From: Achromobacter sp. MYb9
GTDB lineage: Bacteria > Pseudomonadota > Gammaproteobacteria > Burkholderiales > Burkholderiaceae_B
NCBI RefSeq assembly: GCF_002975275.1
Contig: NZ_PCOQ01000005.1
Location: 186,001-250,000 of the forward strand
DNA: 64,000 nt
Direction: 5' to 3'
Made by a program: the position numbers and the translations under genes. A model generated the notes under the pieces. That model saw only the letters and a list, made by a program, of their open reading frames with translations. It was not told where the DNA came from and did no database searches. Of this stretch, positions 27,463 to 35,742 are shown one piece after another. Positions within the stretch are counted from its first letter, which is position 1. Each line of letters opens with the position of its first letter.

Positions 27463-28487
27463 GCGGCGGCCTTGCGAGCCGTCAATACATGCACCGGGGC
27501 CATCGGAAAACGGTCGGAATCAAAGCCGCGTACGTCGCGGTAGCCGCCGTCTTGCAGCATTCGGGCCAAGTCGCCCGCGCGGGTGACGCGCCGGCCCAGC
27601 AGCAGCATCGGCAGGTAATAGGGCAGAACGCGCGCCGCGGCATGCGCGTCGGCGGGAATCTCGGCATGCGCCATCACCAACTGCCCGCCGGGCGCCAATG
27701 CATCAAGCATCTTGCGCAACGTGGCGGCCGGGTCCGGCAGGAAATGCAGGACCGACGAGCACCAGATCAGGTCATAGTCCTGGCCAATCGGGTCCGCTGC
27801 CAGGTCTCCGCCCATCACCGTCATGCGGCCGGCCAAGCCGGCCTGCGCGATGTTCTCCTGCGCGACCGCGGCGGTCTCGGGCCAATCGAACACCACGCCG
27901 GTGGCGTCGGGGCTGTCCTGGACGAGCGCGATGCCGATCAGGCCGGGGCCGCCGCCCAGGTCCAGGATGCGGCGGGCCTGGGCCGCGTCCGGGACGCAGG
28001 CGATGGCGTCGCGCGCCGCCGCGACGGCGATGGCGCGCTGTTCCTGCCCGATCTGTACGCGCGCCGCGTTGGCCCAGCCAGTGGCGTTGGTCTGGACGTA
28101 GGGATCGGGCGGTGGGCTGTCCAGGTCCAGGAGTCCGTTCAGTTGTTCGCTGAAGTCCAATAGCGAACGGCGCCGGTAGCGCCAGGCATCCGCGCAATAG
28201 CCGGGCTGGCGCTGGCAGAAATACGCCTGTGCGTGGGGCCGGCACCGGTAGCGCACGGGGTCGCCATCGATACGATGCAGCAAGTCCAGGCTCCACAGCA
28301 TATCCAGCAGGTGCGCGGTCTGCTCGGGACGCAGGGCCAGTGCCTGGGCCACTTCCTCGGCGCTGGCGGGATCGGCCAATTGTTCCAGCACGCCGCGGTC
28401 AAGCGCGGCATCCAGCGCCGCGGCCTGGACGGATGCGGCGGCCAGGTTCCAATAGCGTTGCAGGGGTAGGGAATGGTCGGTATGCAT
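27459..28487 (-). CDS. SAM-dependent O-methyltransferase-like protein
   Basis: A 342-residue protein with the two-part layout of the plant/polyketide O-methyltransferase family: an N-terminal helical dimerisation/winged-helix domain (about residues 15-110) and a Rossmann-like catalytic domain. SAM motif I is ILDLGGGPGLIGIAL, followed by the acidic residue in VVFDWPE and the later LIWCSSVLHFLPD segment. It starts 17 bases after the TonB receptor stop and overlaps the MFS gene by four bases. Its presence in a receptor/permease locus is unusual. It might modify an imported siderophore or related small molecule; the substrate is unknown. Confidence 0.85.
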   Translation of the reverse strand: MHTDHSLPLQRYWNLAAASVQAAALDAALDRGVLEQLADPASAEEVAQALALRPEQTAHLLDMLWSLDLLHRIDGDPVRYRCRPHAQAYFCQRQPGYCADAWRYRRRSLLDFSEQLNGLLDLDSPPPDPYVQTNATGWANAARVQIGQEQRAIAVAAARDAIACVPDAAQARRILDLGGGPGLIGIALVQDSPDATGVVFDWPETAAVAQENIAQAGLAGRMTVMGGDLAADPIGQDYDLIWCSSVLHFLPDPAATLRKMLDALAPGGQLVMAHAEIPADAHAAARVLPYYLPMLLLGRRVTRAGDLARMLQDGGYRDVRGFDSDRFPMAPVHVLTARKAAA

Positions 28488-28503
28488 GGTGGGCGGGTCC
28501 TTG

Positions 28504-30495
28504 TCAGATGCGCCAGGTGAATCGCACGCCGGCTTCGCGCGGCGGGCTGTAGACGGTGACGATGCCGTTTTGATAGCCGACGGCGTCGTAGCGGCGGTTG
28601 GCCAGGTTATTGACGTAAGCGGTGATCTCGACCTGCTGCACGGTGACGCCGGCGGCCAGATTGACCAAGCCGTAGCCATTGCGGGCATAACGGTTGGCAG
28701 CGTCCAGGTAAACGCGGCCGGTGCCGGTCAGCGACGCTTGCGCGTACCAGCCGGCGGGTGCGTCATAGCGGGCGCTGACGTAGCCGTTGACACGCGGCGC
28801 AAAGGGATTCTGATTGCCGCGGTAGTCTGCCGCGCCGTCCATGAAGCGCGAGAACCGCGTGCGGTTCAGGCCCAGCCCGGCCTGCATCGACCAGCCGTCT
28901 CCCAGCAGGTATTCCAGTTCGAACTCGGCGCCGACGGAGCGTGCCGATGCGGCATTGGTTACGTAGACCAGCCCGGGCAAGGGCATTTGCTGCACTTGCA
29001 TGTTCTTGACCGTCATTACGTAGACCGCGCCGGAATAGCGCAGGCGGGTGCCCGGTAGCCAGCCCTTGGCGCCGACTTCGTAAGCGCGCAGCGTTTCGGG
29101 CTGGTAGGGGGCGTAGTTGGCGGCGGGCGAAAAGACGTTGAAGCCGCCCGCACGGAATCCGTCCGACACGGACGCGTAGACCTGCTGGCGCGGTGCGAAC
29201 GCGTATTGCAGCGCGATGCGCGGAGTGGTGCGGGTCCAGTCGGCCCGGCGCGGCGAATTGCCTTCCGGGCGGAAGCGGATCCGGTCGCGTTCGACGCGGG
29301 CGCCGGCTTCGATCGTCCAGCGTTCCGCCAGCGGTACGGTCCAATGGGTGAATGCGGCGGCGGAATCGCCGCGCAAGTTGACGATGCTCTCCGTCAGGCC
29401 CCGCGGCATTTTCTGCGTGTTGCGCAGGTCGTGGTCATCGCTATCCGCATATAACCCGGCCAGCCAATGCGCGCGCTTCCAATCGCCTTCCAGCCGCAGT
29501 TCTTGCGACAGGTTGCGCAACTGATGGTCGCGCTGAATGTGCAACAGATCGGCCGGTTGGAAATCGGTGTCTTGCTGCACTCTGTCGCGGAAGTCGTTCC
29601 ACGCCGTCACGGACGACAGGCGCAGGCCCGAATCGAAATCATGGCGCACGGCCAGCGACGCGCTGCGGCCGATGGATCGGTTCCAGCTGGGTGTGCCCGA
29701 GGCCACCGTGTCGCGCGGCGCGGCCGGCGCTCCCCATCGGGCCGCGCCGTCGCGGTAGTCCGCCTGCGCATAGCGTAGCGTGGCGTCGGTGCGGGTCGAA
29801 GGCGTCCACCGCAACGCGATTTTGCCGTTGCGTAGCTCGCGGTCATCTTCGCGCCGGCCGGTGTAGGTGTTGTTGATGAAGCCGTTCTGGCTGCGCCAGG
29901 CGCCGGCTACGCTCGCGTATAGCCTGTCTTCGATCACGGACCCGCTCAGGTCGAAACGCATCACACGCAGGTCGCGGCTGCCGACTTCGGCCGACACCTG
30001 GCCGCGCAACGTGTTGTCCGGCTGACGGGTGTAGACGTTGATGACGCCGGCCTCGGCGTTGCGGCCATATAGCGTGGACTGCGGGCCGCGCAGCACCTCC
30101 ACGCGGTCAATCGCCAGCAACGGGTCGTCATACCCTTGCGCGGTCAGCGTGGGTACGCCGTCCACCACCAGCAGGGTCGATGTGGAGAACGAAAAGAAGT
30201 TGGCCGACAGCCCGCGCATGACGGGCGAGTTCACGCCCGCCTGGCCGAAGGGCTGAAAGCTGAGCCCGGGCGTGATGGTTTGCAGGGATTCGACGTTTTG
30301 TATGCCCTGCGCCTCGAGCGTGTCGCCGTCGAACACCGAGAGACTGCCCGGCACATCTTCCAGCGTTCGTTCCTGTTTGTCGGCGGTAACGGTGATGGCG
30401 GGAAGTTCGGCGGCGGGCGTCGCCAGGGCGGCAGGCGAGGCGGCCAGGCAGAGCAGCGCCCAGGCTGCGGGCATGAAAGAAGAGGGCTGGATCAT
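28504..30495 (-). CDS. TonB-dependent outer-membrane receptor, FyuA-like
   Basis: A 663-residue receptor for active uptake of a metal-siderophore complex. It has a signal peptide ending near SPAALATPA, a TonB-box-like ITVTA start, a plug domain with VEVLRGPQSTLYGRNAEAG, and a 22-strand barrel ending in FTWRI with the terminal aromatic residue near the end. Several stretches follow the yersiniabactin/pesticin receptor FyuA in order: TLLVVDGVPTL, the VINVYTRQPD turn, and AYVNNLANRRYDAVGY with a few changes. AGGA stands before the ATG. It is the first gene of the receptor-methyltransferase-MFS operon and diverges from an AraC regulator, with a Fur-like site between. Confidence 0.9.
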   Translation of the reverse strand: MIQPSSFMPAAWALLCLAASPAALATPAAELPAITVTADKQERTLEDVPGSLSVFDGDTLEAQGIQNVESLQTITPGLSFQPFGQAGVNSPVMRGLSANFFSFSTSTLLVVDGVPTLTAQGYDDPLLAIDRVEVLRGPQSTLYGRNAEAGVINVYTRQPDNTLRGQVSAEVGSRDLRVMRFDLSGSVIEDRLYASVAGAWRSQNGFINNTYTGRREDDRELRNGKIALRWTPSTRTDATLRYAQADYRDGAARWGAPAAPRDTVASGTPSWNRSIGRSASLAVRHDFDSGLRLSSVTAWNDFRDRVQQDTDFQPADLLHIQRDHQLRNLSQELRLEGDWKRAHWLAGLYADSDDHDLRNTQKMPRGLTESIVNLRGDSAAAFTHWTVPLAERWTIEAGARVERDRIRFRPEGNSPRRADWTRTTPRIALQYAFAPRQQVYASVSDGFRAGGFNVFSPAANYAPYQPETLRAYEVGAKGWLPGTRLRYSGAVYVMTVKNMQVQQMPLPGLVYVTNAASARSVGAEFELEYLLGDGWSMQAGLGLNRTRFSRFMDGAADYRGNQNPFAPRVNGYVSARYDAPAGWYAQASLTGTGRVYLDAANRYARNGYGLVNLAAGVTVQQVEITAYVNNLANRRYDAVGYQNGIVTVYSPPREAGVRFTWRI

Positions 30496-30562
30496 CGGTT
30501 TCCTGTGCGGACTTCGCGGCCGCTATCCTTGTGCGGCCGTCCCGAAGATGGTATTTCTTTAT

Positions 30563-30581
30563 GCGAACAACTATCATTCAC
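30563..30581. promoter_or_regulatory. Candidate Fur box
   Basis: The minus strand reads GTGAATGATAGTTGTTCGC, which by my count matches the classical 19-bp Fur consensus at 12 positions, including the AATGATA core. It lies between the divergent TonB receptor and AraC genes, where iron repression of both would be expected. The match is moderate. Confidence 0.45.
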
Positions 30582-30640
30582 ATTTATGTGCATTCCGGAT
30601 CCATCCGTATGCAAAACGGCACCGGCGCGGGAAATTCTTC

Positions 30641-31564
30641 ATGGTCATGCGTGTTTCGTCTTTGCTTGCCCAACCGGGCAAGAGTCCCCGTCCAGGCTGG
30701 CAGCGCGTTGCGTTGCCGCAAGAACTGGGCGATTGCCGCGTGGACCGGCTGGAGCTGGATGACGGCTTGACGTTGGTGCATTCGCAGTACACCCCGCTGC
30801 GCGACCTGGTCGAAGAGAACGCCGCCGGTTACGGCGGCCGTACGCTAGTGATCACGCTGGCGATGCAGGGCGTGTCGGCCTATCGGGGCGCGGATGGCGC
30901 CAGCCTGGATTTCCGCGGCGGCCACACAACCGTGACGGCATTCCGACGCAGCCAGGGGGAACGTTGCTATGCAGGCGGCGCCACCGTGTCGCAATTGCGT
31001 TTGCTGGTCGGCGAACCGGTGCTGCGCCGCTACGCGGGGCATGAACGCGCCGAATACCTGATGGGCGGAGGGGAGCTGCGGCGCCTGGCGCATGGCAGGA
31101 CCTCGCCGGATCTGGTCGCCGCGTCCAAGGAACTGGCCTCAGGCGCTGACCCCTTGGACGCCCATATCCGTGCATTGACATTGTTGTCCCGGCAACTGCG
31201 CGGCTTGGCGCCCGAACCCGAGCCGGGGGGACTCAGCCAGGCGGACATCGGCCGGCTGGAAGCGGCGCGGGCATTGATGCAGGATCAGATGGACCGCGAC
31301 CTGACGGTGCAATACCTGTGCCTGGCCACGGGGTTGAACGAGTTCAAGCTGAAGGAGGGGTTTCGCAAGCTCTACGGCACCAGCCCGCACCGGCTGCTGA
31401 CCGAATTGCGGATGCGCCGCGCCTGGGAACTGCTGGAGACCGGCTGCCAGGTGGCGCAGGCCGCGTATCGCGTGGGCTACCGGCATCCTGCCAACTTCAG
31501 CGCGGCATTTGCGCGTTTCCATGGCCGTGCGCCGAAGTCGGTGTTCGGCAAGCGGCGGGGGTGA
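30641..31564 (+). CDS. AraC-family regulator (PchR/YbtA-like by context)
   Basis: A 307-residue regulator. The C-terminal double helix-turn-helix is clear (LTVQYLCLATGLNEFKLKEGF, then AQAAYRVGYRHPANFSAAF and FHGRAPKSVF). The N-terminal part would be the effector domain, although its similarity is low. This regulator type in pyochelin and yersiniabactin loci needs the ferric siderophore as co-inducer, and the divergent receptor operon here has the same layout. ATG codons at 30641 and 30647 are both possible and neither has a strong RBS; the frame runs further upstream into the receptor promoter but that part is unlikely to be translated. Confidence 0.88.
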   Translation: MVMRVSSLLAQPGKSPRPGWQRVALPQELGDCRVDRLELDDGLTLVHSQYTPLRDLVEENAAGYGGRTLVITLAMQGVSAYRGADGASLDFRGGHTTVTAFRRSQGERCYAGGATVSQLRLLVGEPVLRRYAGHERAEYLMGGGELRRLAHGRTSPDLVAASKELASGADPLDAHIRALTLLSRQLRGLAPEPEPGGLSQADIGRLEAARALMQDQMDRDLTVQYLCLATGLNEFKLKEGFRKLYGTSPHRLLTELRMRRAWELLETGCQVAQAAYRVGYRHPANFSAAFARFHGRAPKSVFGKRRG

Positions 31565-31577
31565 CGCCGCGCCAGGC

Positions 31578-32756
31578 TCAATGTACGGCGTGCACCGCGC
31601 GGCGCCGGGACACGCTTTCCCAGACGGCCACCAATATCATGATCAGCGTGGTCAGGCCGCCCACCATCAGGTTGTCGGTCACGTAGGCCACGGGCGCCAG
31701 TACCGCCAGCAGCGCAAGGCCCACCACGTGCGACAGCGGAAAGCGGGCGTACACCACCGTCTTGTAGATGCCGTTGCCCAGCAGGTATAGCGCCGGACCG
31801 CCTATCAGCGCCGCGGCCGCCGGCGTGGCGATGCGGCCGTCGGGGTGCAGGATGACCAGTTCATTGGCCACCGCCGACACAATGACGCCTGCGATCAGGA
31901 TCACATGCACATAGTGGAAATAGGCGCCGATGCGGCCCGGGTCGGAAGCATGCACGATGGCTTCGCTGCCGTCCTTGCTGCTGGTGTCGAAATACACCCA
32001 CCACATCGCCGCCGTGCCCAGGAAGGCAACCAGCAGCGCGATCAGCGTGGGGGCGTCCCAGTGGGGATGCTCGCCCAGCGTGGCGCCCGTGATCAGCAGG
32101 GTTTCGCCCAGCGCCACGATCACGAACAATTGGCACCGTTCCGCCAGGTGGCCGCCTTCGATCGTCCAGTCGCCGGTGTAAGACCGCCCCATGCCAGGCA
32201 GGCGGAAGCCAAACATCGGCGAGATGTATTCGCAGGCCACGGCCAGCGCCCACAGCGCCAGGCGCGCGTCACTCGATGCCAGGCCGCCCGCGATCCAGAG
32301 TACGGCGGAAATGCAGAGCCACCCCAGCATGCGCCGGAAATTGTCCGCCAGCGGATGGTTCGGCCCCAGGTGCAGCACGATGAACACGGTGCGCCCGACC
32401 TGGAGCAGCGCATAGCAGACGGCGAAGATCAGGCCGTTGTCGCCAAACGCGCTGGGCAGGACGGCGGCGGCGATCAGGCCCACCAGCATCACGGCGAACA
32501 GCATGATCCGCATCGGGATGGCGTCCGGATCGAACCAATTGGTGACCCAACAGGTGTACTGCCACCCCAGCCAGACCGCGAACCACAACACCAGCGTATG
32601 CATCGCGCCCATCAGCGTCAGGTCGTGCAGCAGGCTGTGCGACAGCTGCGTCACGGCAAAGACGTAGACCAGGTCGAAGAACAGTTCCACATAAGTGACG
32701 CGGGCTTCGTGGCCGTCCCGGCGGCGAAGCAGCGTGGCGGTGGCAAGGAAGTTCAT
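31578..32756 (-). CDS. LtrA-like low-temperature-requirement membrane protein
   Basis: A 392-residue polytopic membrane protein of the LtrA family, first named for Listeria growth at low temperature and of unknown biochemical role. The family signature VTYVELFFDLVYVFAVTQLSH stands near residue 20, and the centre carries DWTIEGGHLAERCQLFVIVALGE, also characteristic. About ten membrane helices can be counted. It converges with the AraC gene, whose stop is only 13 bases away, and appears to be monocistronic. Nothing in the neighbourhood suggests a substrate. Confidence 0.88.
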   Translation of the reverse strand: MNFLATATLLRRRDGHEARVTYVELFFDLVYVFAVTQLSHSLLHDLTLMGAMHTLVLWFAVWLGWQYTCWVTNWFDPDAIPMRIMLFAVMLVGLIAAAVLPSAFGDNGLIFAVCYALLQVGRTVFIVLHLGPNHPLADNFRRMLGWLCISAVLWIAGGLASSDARLALWALAVACEYISPMFGFRLPGMGRSYTGDWTIEGGHLAERCQLFVIVALGETLLITGATLGEHPHWDAPTLIALLVAFLGTAAMWWVYFDTSSKDGSEAIVHASDPGRIGAYFHYVHVILIAGVIVSAVANELVILHPDGRIATPAAAALIGGPALYLLGNGIYKTVVYARFPLSHVVGLALLAVLAPVAYVTDNLMVGGLTTLIMILVAVWESVSRRRAVHAVH

Positions 32757-32889
32757 GGCGGGCGCGTCCGGTAGGGGGGGCGCTGCCAGATTACTGCAAG
32801 GCGCGGGCGAGGCAATGTCAATGATTCAAAAGCGGTGCCGGGCGTCGCGCGGACGCGACGGCGGGCGCGCCGTCCGGCGGATACCGGCC

Positions 32890-33318
32890 TTAATGGGTCT
32901 GCCGGCCGCCGCTGACCATCCATCGCGTTCCGAACCGGTCCACAAGCGCCCCATACGCCTCGGCCCAGAATGTCTTTTGCAACGGCATGGTGACCGTGCC
33001 GCCGTCGGACAATTGGTCGAACACGCGTTGCGCATCTGACACGGTGGGGTAGGCCAGCGACAGCGCCATGCCTTTCTTGCCGGGATAGGGGTGTCCGGCC
33101 GTGGCATCGCTGCCCATCAGGGTCTGCTCGTCCAGCGCCAGCCGGGCGTACATGATGCGTTCGGCGTCTTCGGCGGACAGGGCAGGCATGGCGGCGTCGG
33201 CTGGGGCGTCGGCGTAGCGGATCATGGCTTCGATCCGGCCGCCCAGGACGCGTTCGTAGAAATGCAGGGCGTCGGCGCAGTTGCCGTCGAAGCTGAGGTA
33301 GGCGGAGAGTTGGGGCAT
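32890..33318 (-). CDS. VOC-superfamily protein, PhnB-like
   Basis: A 142-residue small protein with the paired beta-alpha-beta-beta-beta fold of the vicinal oxygen chelate superfamily. The PhnB-like subgroup marks are LSFDGNCADALHFYERVLGG at the start and GGTVTMPLQKTFWAEAYGALVDRFGTRWMV at the end. The catalytic role of this subgroup is not established despite its frequent annotation as a methyltransferase or glyoxalase. AGGAAG precedes the ATG at 33318. It is divergent from the truncated GFA gene across about 90 bases. Confidence 0.88.
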   Translation of the reverse strand: MPQLSAYLSFDGNCADALHFYERVLGGRIEAMIRYADAPADAAMPALSAEDAERIMYARLALDEQTLMGSDATAGHPYPGKKGMALSLAYPTVSDAQRVFDQLSDGGTVTMPLQKTFWAEAYGALVDRFGTRWMVSGGRQTH

Positions 33319-33410
33319 GATGTCTTCCTGGTGGGGCAGGGCAGGCGCCGGGGCAGCCGTTGCCGATCTATGATGGAAGGCCCGGCTCGTGATACCGAAG
33401 GAGCCCGTCC

Positions 33411-33578
33411 ATGCAACAAGGTAGCTGCCACTGCGGACAGATCAGGTTCGAAGTCGATGGCGATGTGTCGCGGGTTCTGAAGTGCAACTGTACGCACTGT
33501 AGCCGCAAAGGCTATTTGTTGTGGTTCGTGCCGCGCGCAGTCGCGCATCACGTCGCCCACGCACAGCCTTTTGTCTGA
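33411..33578 (+). pseudogene. Truncated GFA-family (glutathione-dependent formaldehyde-activating-like) gene
   Basis: A 55-codon frame, with AAGGAG upstream, that begins exactly like a GFA-domain protein: a CHC pair near residue 6, then CNCTHCSRKGYLLWFVPR with the second zinc ligand set. Family members run to about 115-135 residues and carry a third metal motif (FCxxCG) near the middle. Here the frame leaves the family after VPR and stops 14 codons later, with no sign of the missing half in other frames before the next gene. It is therefore probably a deletion remnant with its start signals intact; expression as a tiny zinc protein cannot be excluded. Confidence 0.65.
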
Positions 33579-33605
33579 ACCTTGAACGATTTTAAGGAAC
33601 CACGC

Positions 33606-34013
33606 ATGAGCACGGTCAAATTGCTGTCGGACGAAGAGGTCCGCAAAAGCCCCGAGGCGTGGGCGGTGTTCGAAGACATCCGCGCCACGCGTAAATCCGA
33701 TTTCGTGAACAATTTCTGGCGTGCCCTGGCCAACGATCCGGCGCAGTTGCAGCGCGTGTGGGCGCAGTTGAAGCAGGTGATGATGGCTGAGGGCGAACTG
33801 TCGCCGCTGGTGCGCGAAATGATCTACATCGCCGTGTCCACCGCCAACGGGTGCTCATACTGCGTGCATTCGCACACGGCGGCGGCCAAGGCCAAGGGCA
33901 TGACCAACGGCCAGCATGCCGAACTGCTATCGGTGATTGGCATGGCGGCGCAAACCAACGCGATGGTGACCGCCATGCAGGTGCCGGTGGACGCCGCTTT
34001 CGAGGTCAAGTAG
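33606..34013 (+). CDS. Carboxymuconolactone decarboxylase/AhpD-like protein
   Basis: A 135-residue all-helical protein of the CMD/AhpD family. The redox motif is CSYCVHSH around residue 87, the CxxC plus histidine arrangement of alkylhydroperoxidase AhpD-like proteins, so a thiol peroxidase or reductase function is more likely than ring decarboxylation. AAGGAA precedes the ATG at 33606; a TTG at 33582 is in frame but lacks support. It is nine bases upstream of the Lon-substrate-domain gene, so the two are probably co-transcribed. Confidence 0.9.
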   Translation: MSTVKLLSDEEVRKSPEAWAVFEDIRATRKSDFVNNFWRALANDPAQLQRVWAQLKQVMMAEGELSPLVREMIYIAVSTANGCSYCVHSHTAAAKAKGMTNGQHAELLSVIGMAAQTNAMVTAMQVPVDAAFEVK

Positions 34014-34022
34014 GAGGCGGCC

Positions 34023-34634
34023 ATGGCGCTGATCCCGTTGTTCCCCTTATCCAACGCGCTGTTTCCCGCCGGGGTGCTGCACCTGCGGATCTTCGAGGTG
34101 CGCTATCTGGATATGATCCGCCGCTGTATCGCGGAAGGCAGCGAGTTCGGCGTGGTCGGGCTGTTGGCGGGCAGCGAGGTCCGATCGCCGGAAGGCGTCG
34201 AGACCCTGGCGCCCGTGGGCACGATGGCGCGCATCGCGTCATGGGATGCGCCAATGCCGGCGTTGCTGCAGCTGCGCTGCATCGGCACCGGGCGTTTCCG
34301 GCTGCTTTCCAGCGAGGTGGCAAAATACGGTCTTTGGATGGGCAGCACCGAGCCCATCGCCGACGATCCGCCCACGCCCGTGCCGGCGGCCATGCAGTCC
34401 AGCGCCGATGCGCTGGGCCGTCTGGTGGCGCAATGGCAGCAAGACGGCGTGCCCACCGAAAGAATGCCTTTGGCGCCACCGTACCGGCTGGACGACTGCG
34501 GCTGGGTGGCGGACCGCTGGTGCGAACTGCTGCCGTTGCCGCCGGACGACAAGGCCAGGCTGTTGGGCCTGACCGACCCGGTGGCGCGGTTGGCGGCCAT
34601 TCAGGACCTGCTGCGCGGCCAAGGGCTGGCATAG
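34023..34634 (+). CDS. Lon protease substrate-binding-domain protein
   Basis: A 203-residue stand-alone relative of the N-terminal domain of Lon protease, without the ATPase or protease parts. The family start IPLFPLSNALFPAGVLHLRIFEVRYLDMI is clear, as is the GTGRFRLL strand further on. Such proteins are common in beta-proteobacteria, and their role is unproven. They may act in protein quality control or as adaptors. The gene follows the AhpD-like gene closely, and the ParB-like gene starts 47 bases after its end on the same strand. Confidence 0.9.
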   Translation: MALIPLFPLSNALFPAGVLHLRIFEVRYLDMIRRCIAEGSEFGVVGLLAGSEVRSPEGVETLAPVGTMARIASWDAPMPALLQLRCIGTGRFRLLSSEVAKYGLWMGSTEPIADDPPTPVPAAMQSSADALGRLVAQWQQDGVPTERMPLAPPYRLDDCGWVADRWCELLPLPPDDKARLLGLTDPVARLAAIQDLLRGQGLA

Positions 34635-34681
34635 CAGGTGGTTTTTTTGGAAACGCCGGGCGAGTAACCTTTTTGGACATC

Positions 34682-35575
34682 ATGGATATCAGGATTGACG
34701 AGGGCCTGCGCGCCTATATAGACCCTTTGACCGAAGACGAGCACGAGGCGCTGGAACGCAGTCTGCTGGCCGAGGGGTGTCGCGACGCGCTGGTGCTGTG
34801 GGGCGACCTGCTGGTGGATGGGCACAACCGCTACGCCATCTGCCAGAAACACGGCATCGAATTCCAGACCCGCCAGAACACCACGTTCAAATCGATCGAA
34901 GACGTGCACCTTTGGATGATCGAAAACCACCTGGGCCGGCGCAGCGTGTCGGACTTCCAGCGGGGCGTGCTGGCGTTGCGCAAGAAGGAAATCCTGCTGG
35001 CGCGCACGCCTCCAGAAGGCAGCGCGCCGCCCGACGCCGGGTCGGCTGACGCCGCATCGTCTGATGGTTCACCGCCTTGGGACGAGGATGCTGCTGGCGC
35101 CGACGGCGCGCCACGCCTGCCGCCGAATATCTCCTGGACGCCGCCCGTGCCCAGCCGCCAGGCGCTGGCGCGCGCGGCGCGCATCAGCAGCAATACGCTG
35201 GGCCAGATCGAAAAGATCCAGAAAGACGCCGCGCCGGAATTGGTGCGCGCAGTGAAAGAGGGCGCGATTTCGATCAATGCCGCCGCAGCGGTGGCGTCTT
35301 TGCCCGCCGAACGCCAGGCGGCGGCCGTGGCCGGCGGCAAGAAAGAACTGCAGCAGGCCGCGCGCGAAGTGCGCCTGGCCAAGGCGCCGCCGCCCCGCGA
35401 GGCCCCGCCCGAGGTGCCTATTGAAAGTATCGCGGACCTGCCGGCCGAAGTGGCGCGGCTGCGCGGTGTGCTGGCGCGTTTGACGGACGAGCGCGACCAA
35501 CTGAAGAAGAAGGTGATGCACCTGACGGTGGCGCTGGCGGAAGCCCGCAACGGCAGCAGCGGCGGCGACGATTAA
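34682..35575 (+). CDS. ParB/KorB-like DNA-binding protein on the chromosome
   Basis: A 297-residue protein with a ParB-type N-terminal domain: LVLWGDLLVDGHNRYAICQKHG carries the conserved DGxxR nucleotide-binding turn. Next come a variable acidic Pro/Ser/Asp linker (about residues 112-150), a helix-turn-helix-like stretch (SRQALARAARISSNTLGQIEKI), an Ala-rich segment and a C-terminal coiled coil (RLTDERDQLKKKVMHLTVALAEA). No parA partner, parS-like repeats or replication gene is nearby, so it is not an ordinary partition gene. No strong RBS is seen before the ATG. It may be a regulator left from a plasmid-like element. Confidence 0.8.
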   Translation: MDIRIDEGLRAYIDPLTEDEHEALERSLLAEGCRDALVLWGDLLVDGHNRYAICQKHGIEFQTRQNTTFKSIEDVHLWMIENHLGRRSVSDFQRGVLALRKKEILLARTPPEGSAPPDAGSADAASSDGSPPWDEDAAGADGAPRLPPNISWTPPVPSRQALARAARISSNTLGQIEKIQKDAAPELVRAVKEGAISINAAAAVASLPAERQAAAVAGGKKELQQAAREVRLAKAPPPREAPPEVPIESIADLPAEVARLRGVLARLTDERDQLKKKVMHLTVALAEARNGSSGGDD

Positions 35576-35601
35576 GACCAGGCGCGGGAAGGAATGCACG
35601 A

Positions 35602-35619
35602 ATAAGGGATAACCCTTAT
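35602..35619. promoter_or_regulatory. 18-bp palindrome upstream of the RraA/aminotransferase/ABC operon
   Basis: ATAAGGG-ATAA-CCCTTAT is a perfect 7-bp inverted repeat about 125 bases before the first start codon of the operon. It is a good operator candidate. The LysR gene at the far end of the operon is the natural candidate to bind it, but this is inferred from position only. Confidence 0.45.
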
Positions 35620-35742
35620 CGATATTATGTGCGAAAAAAATTCCTGGATCACTGGGAATTTATATCGTTTTGAGGAAAGGCATGGCGGGCTTTGTAATGC
35701 ATGTTCGCTTAATCGCTTCACGCATTCATTCCTGACTTCCTT

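Noticed and set aside
33320-33560. Minus-strand frame covering the truncated GFA gene and continuing into the VOC region
   Set aside because: It lacks similarity and an RBS, while the plus-strand GFA start has both.
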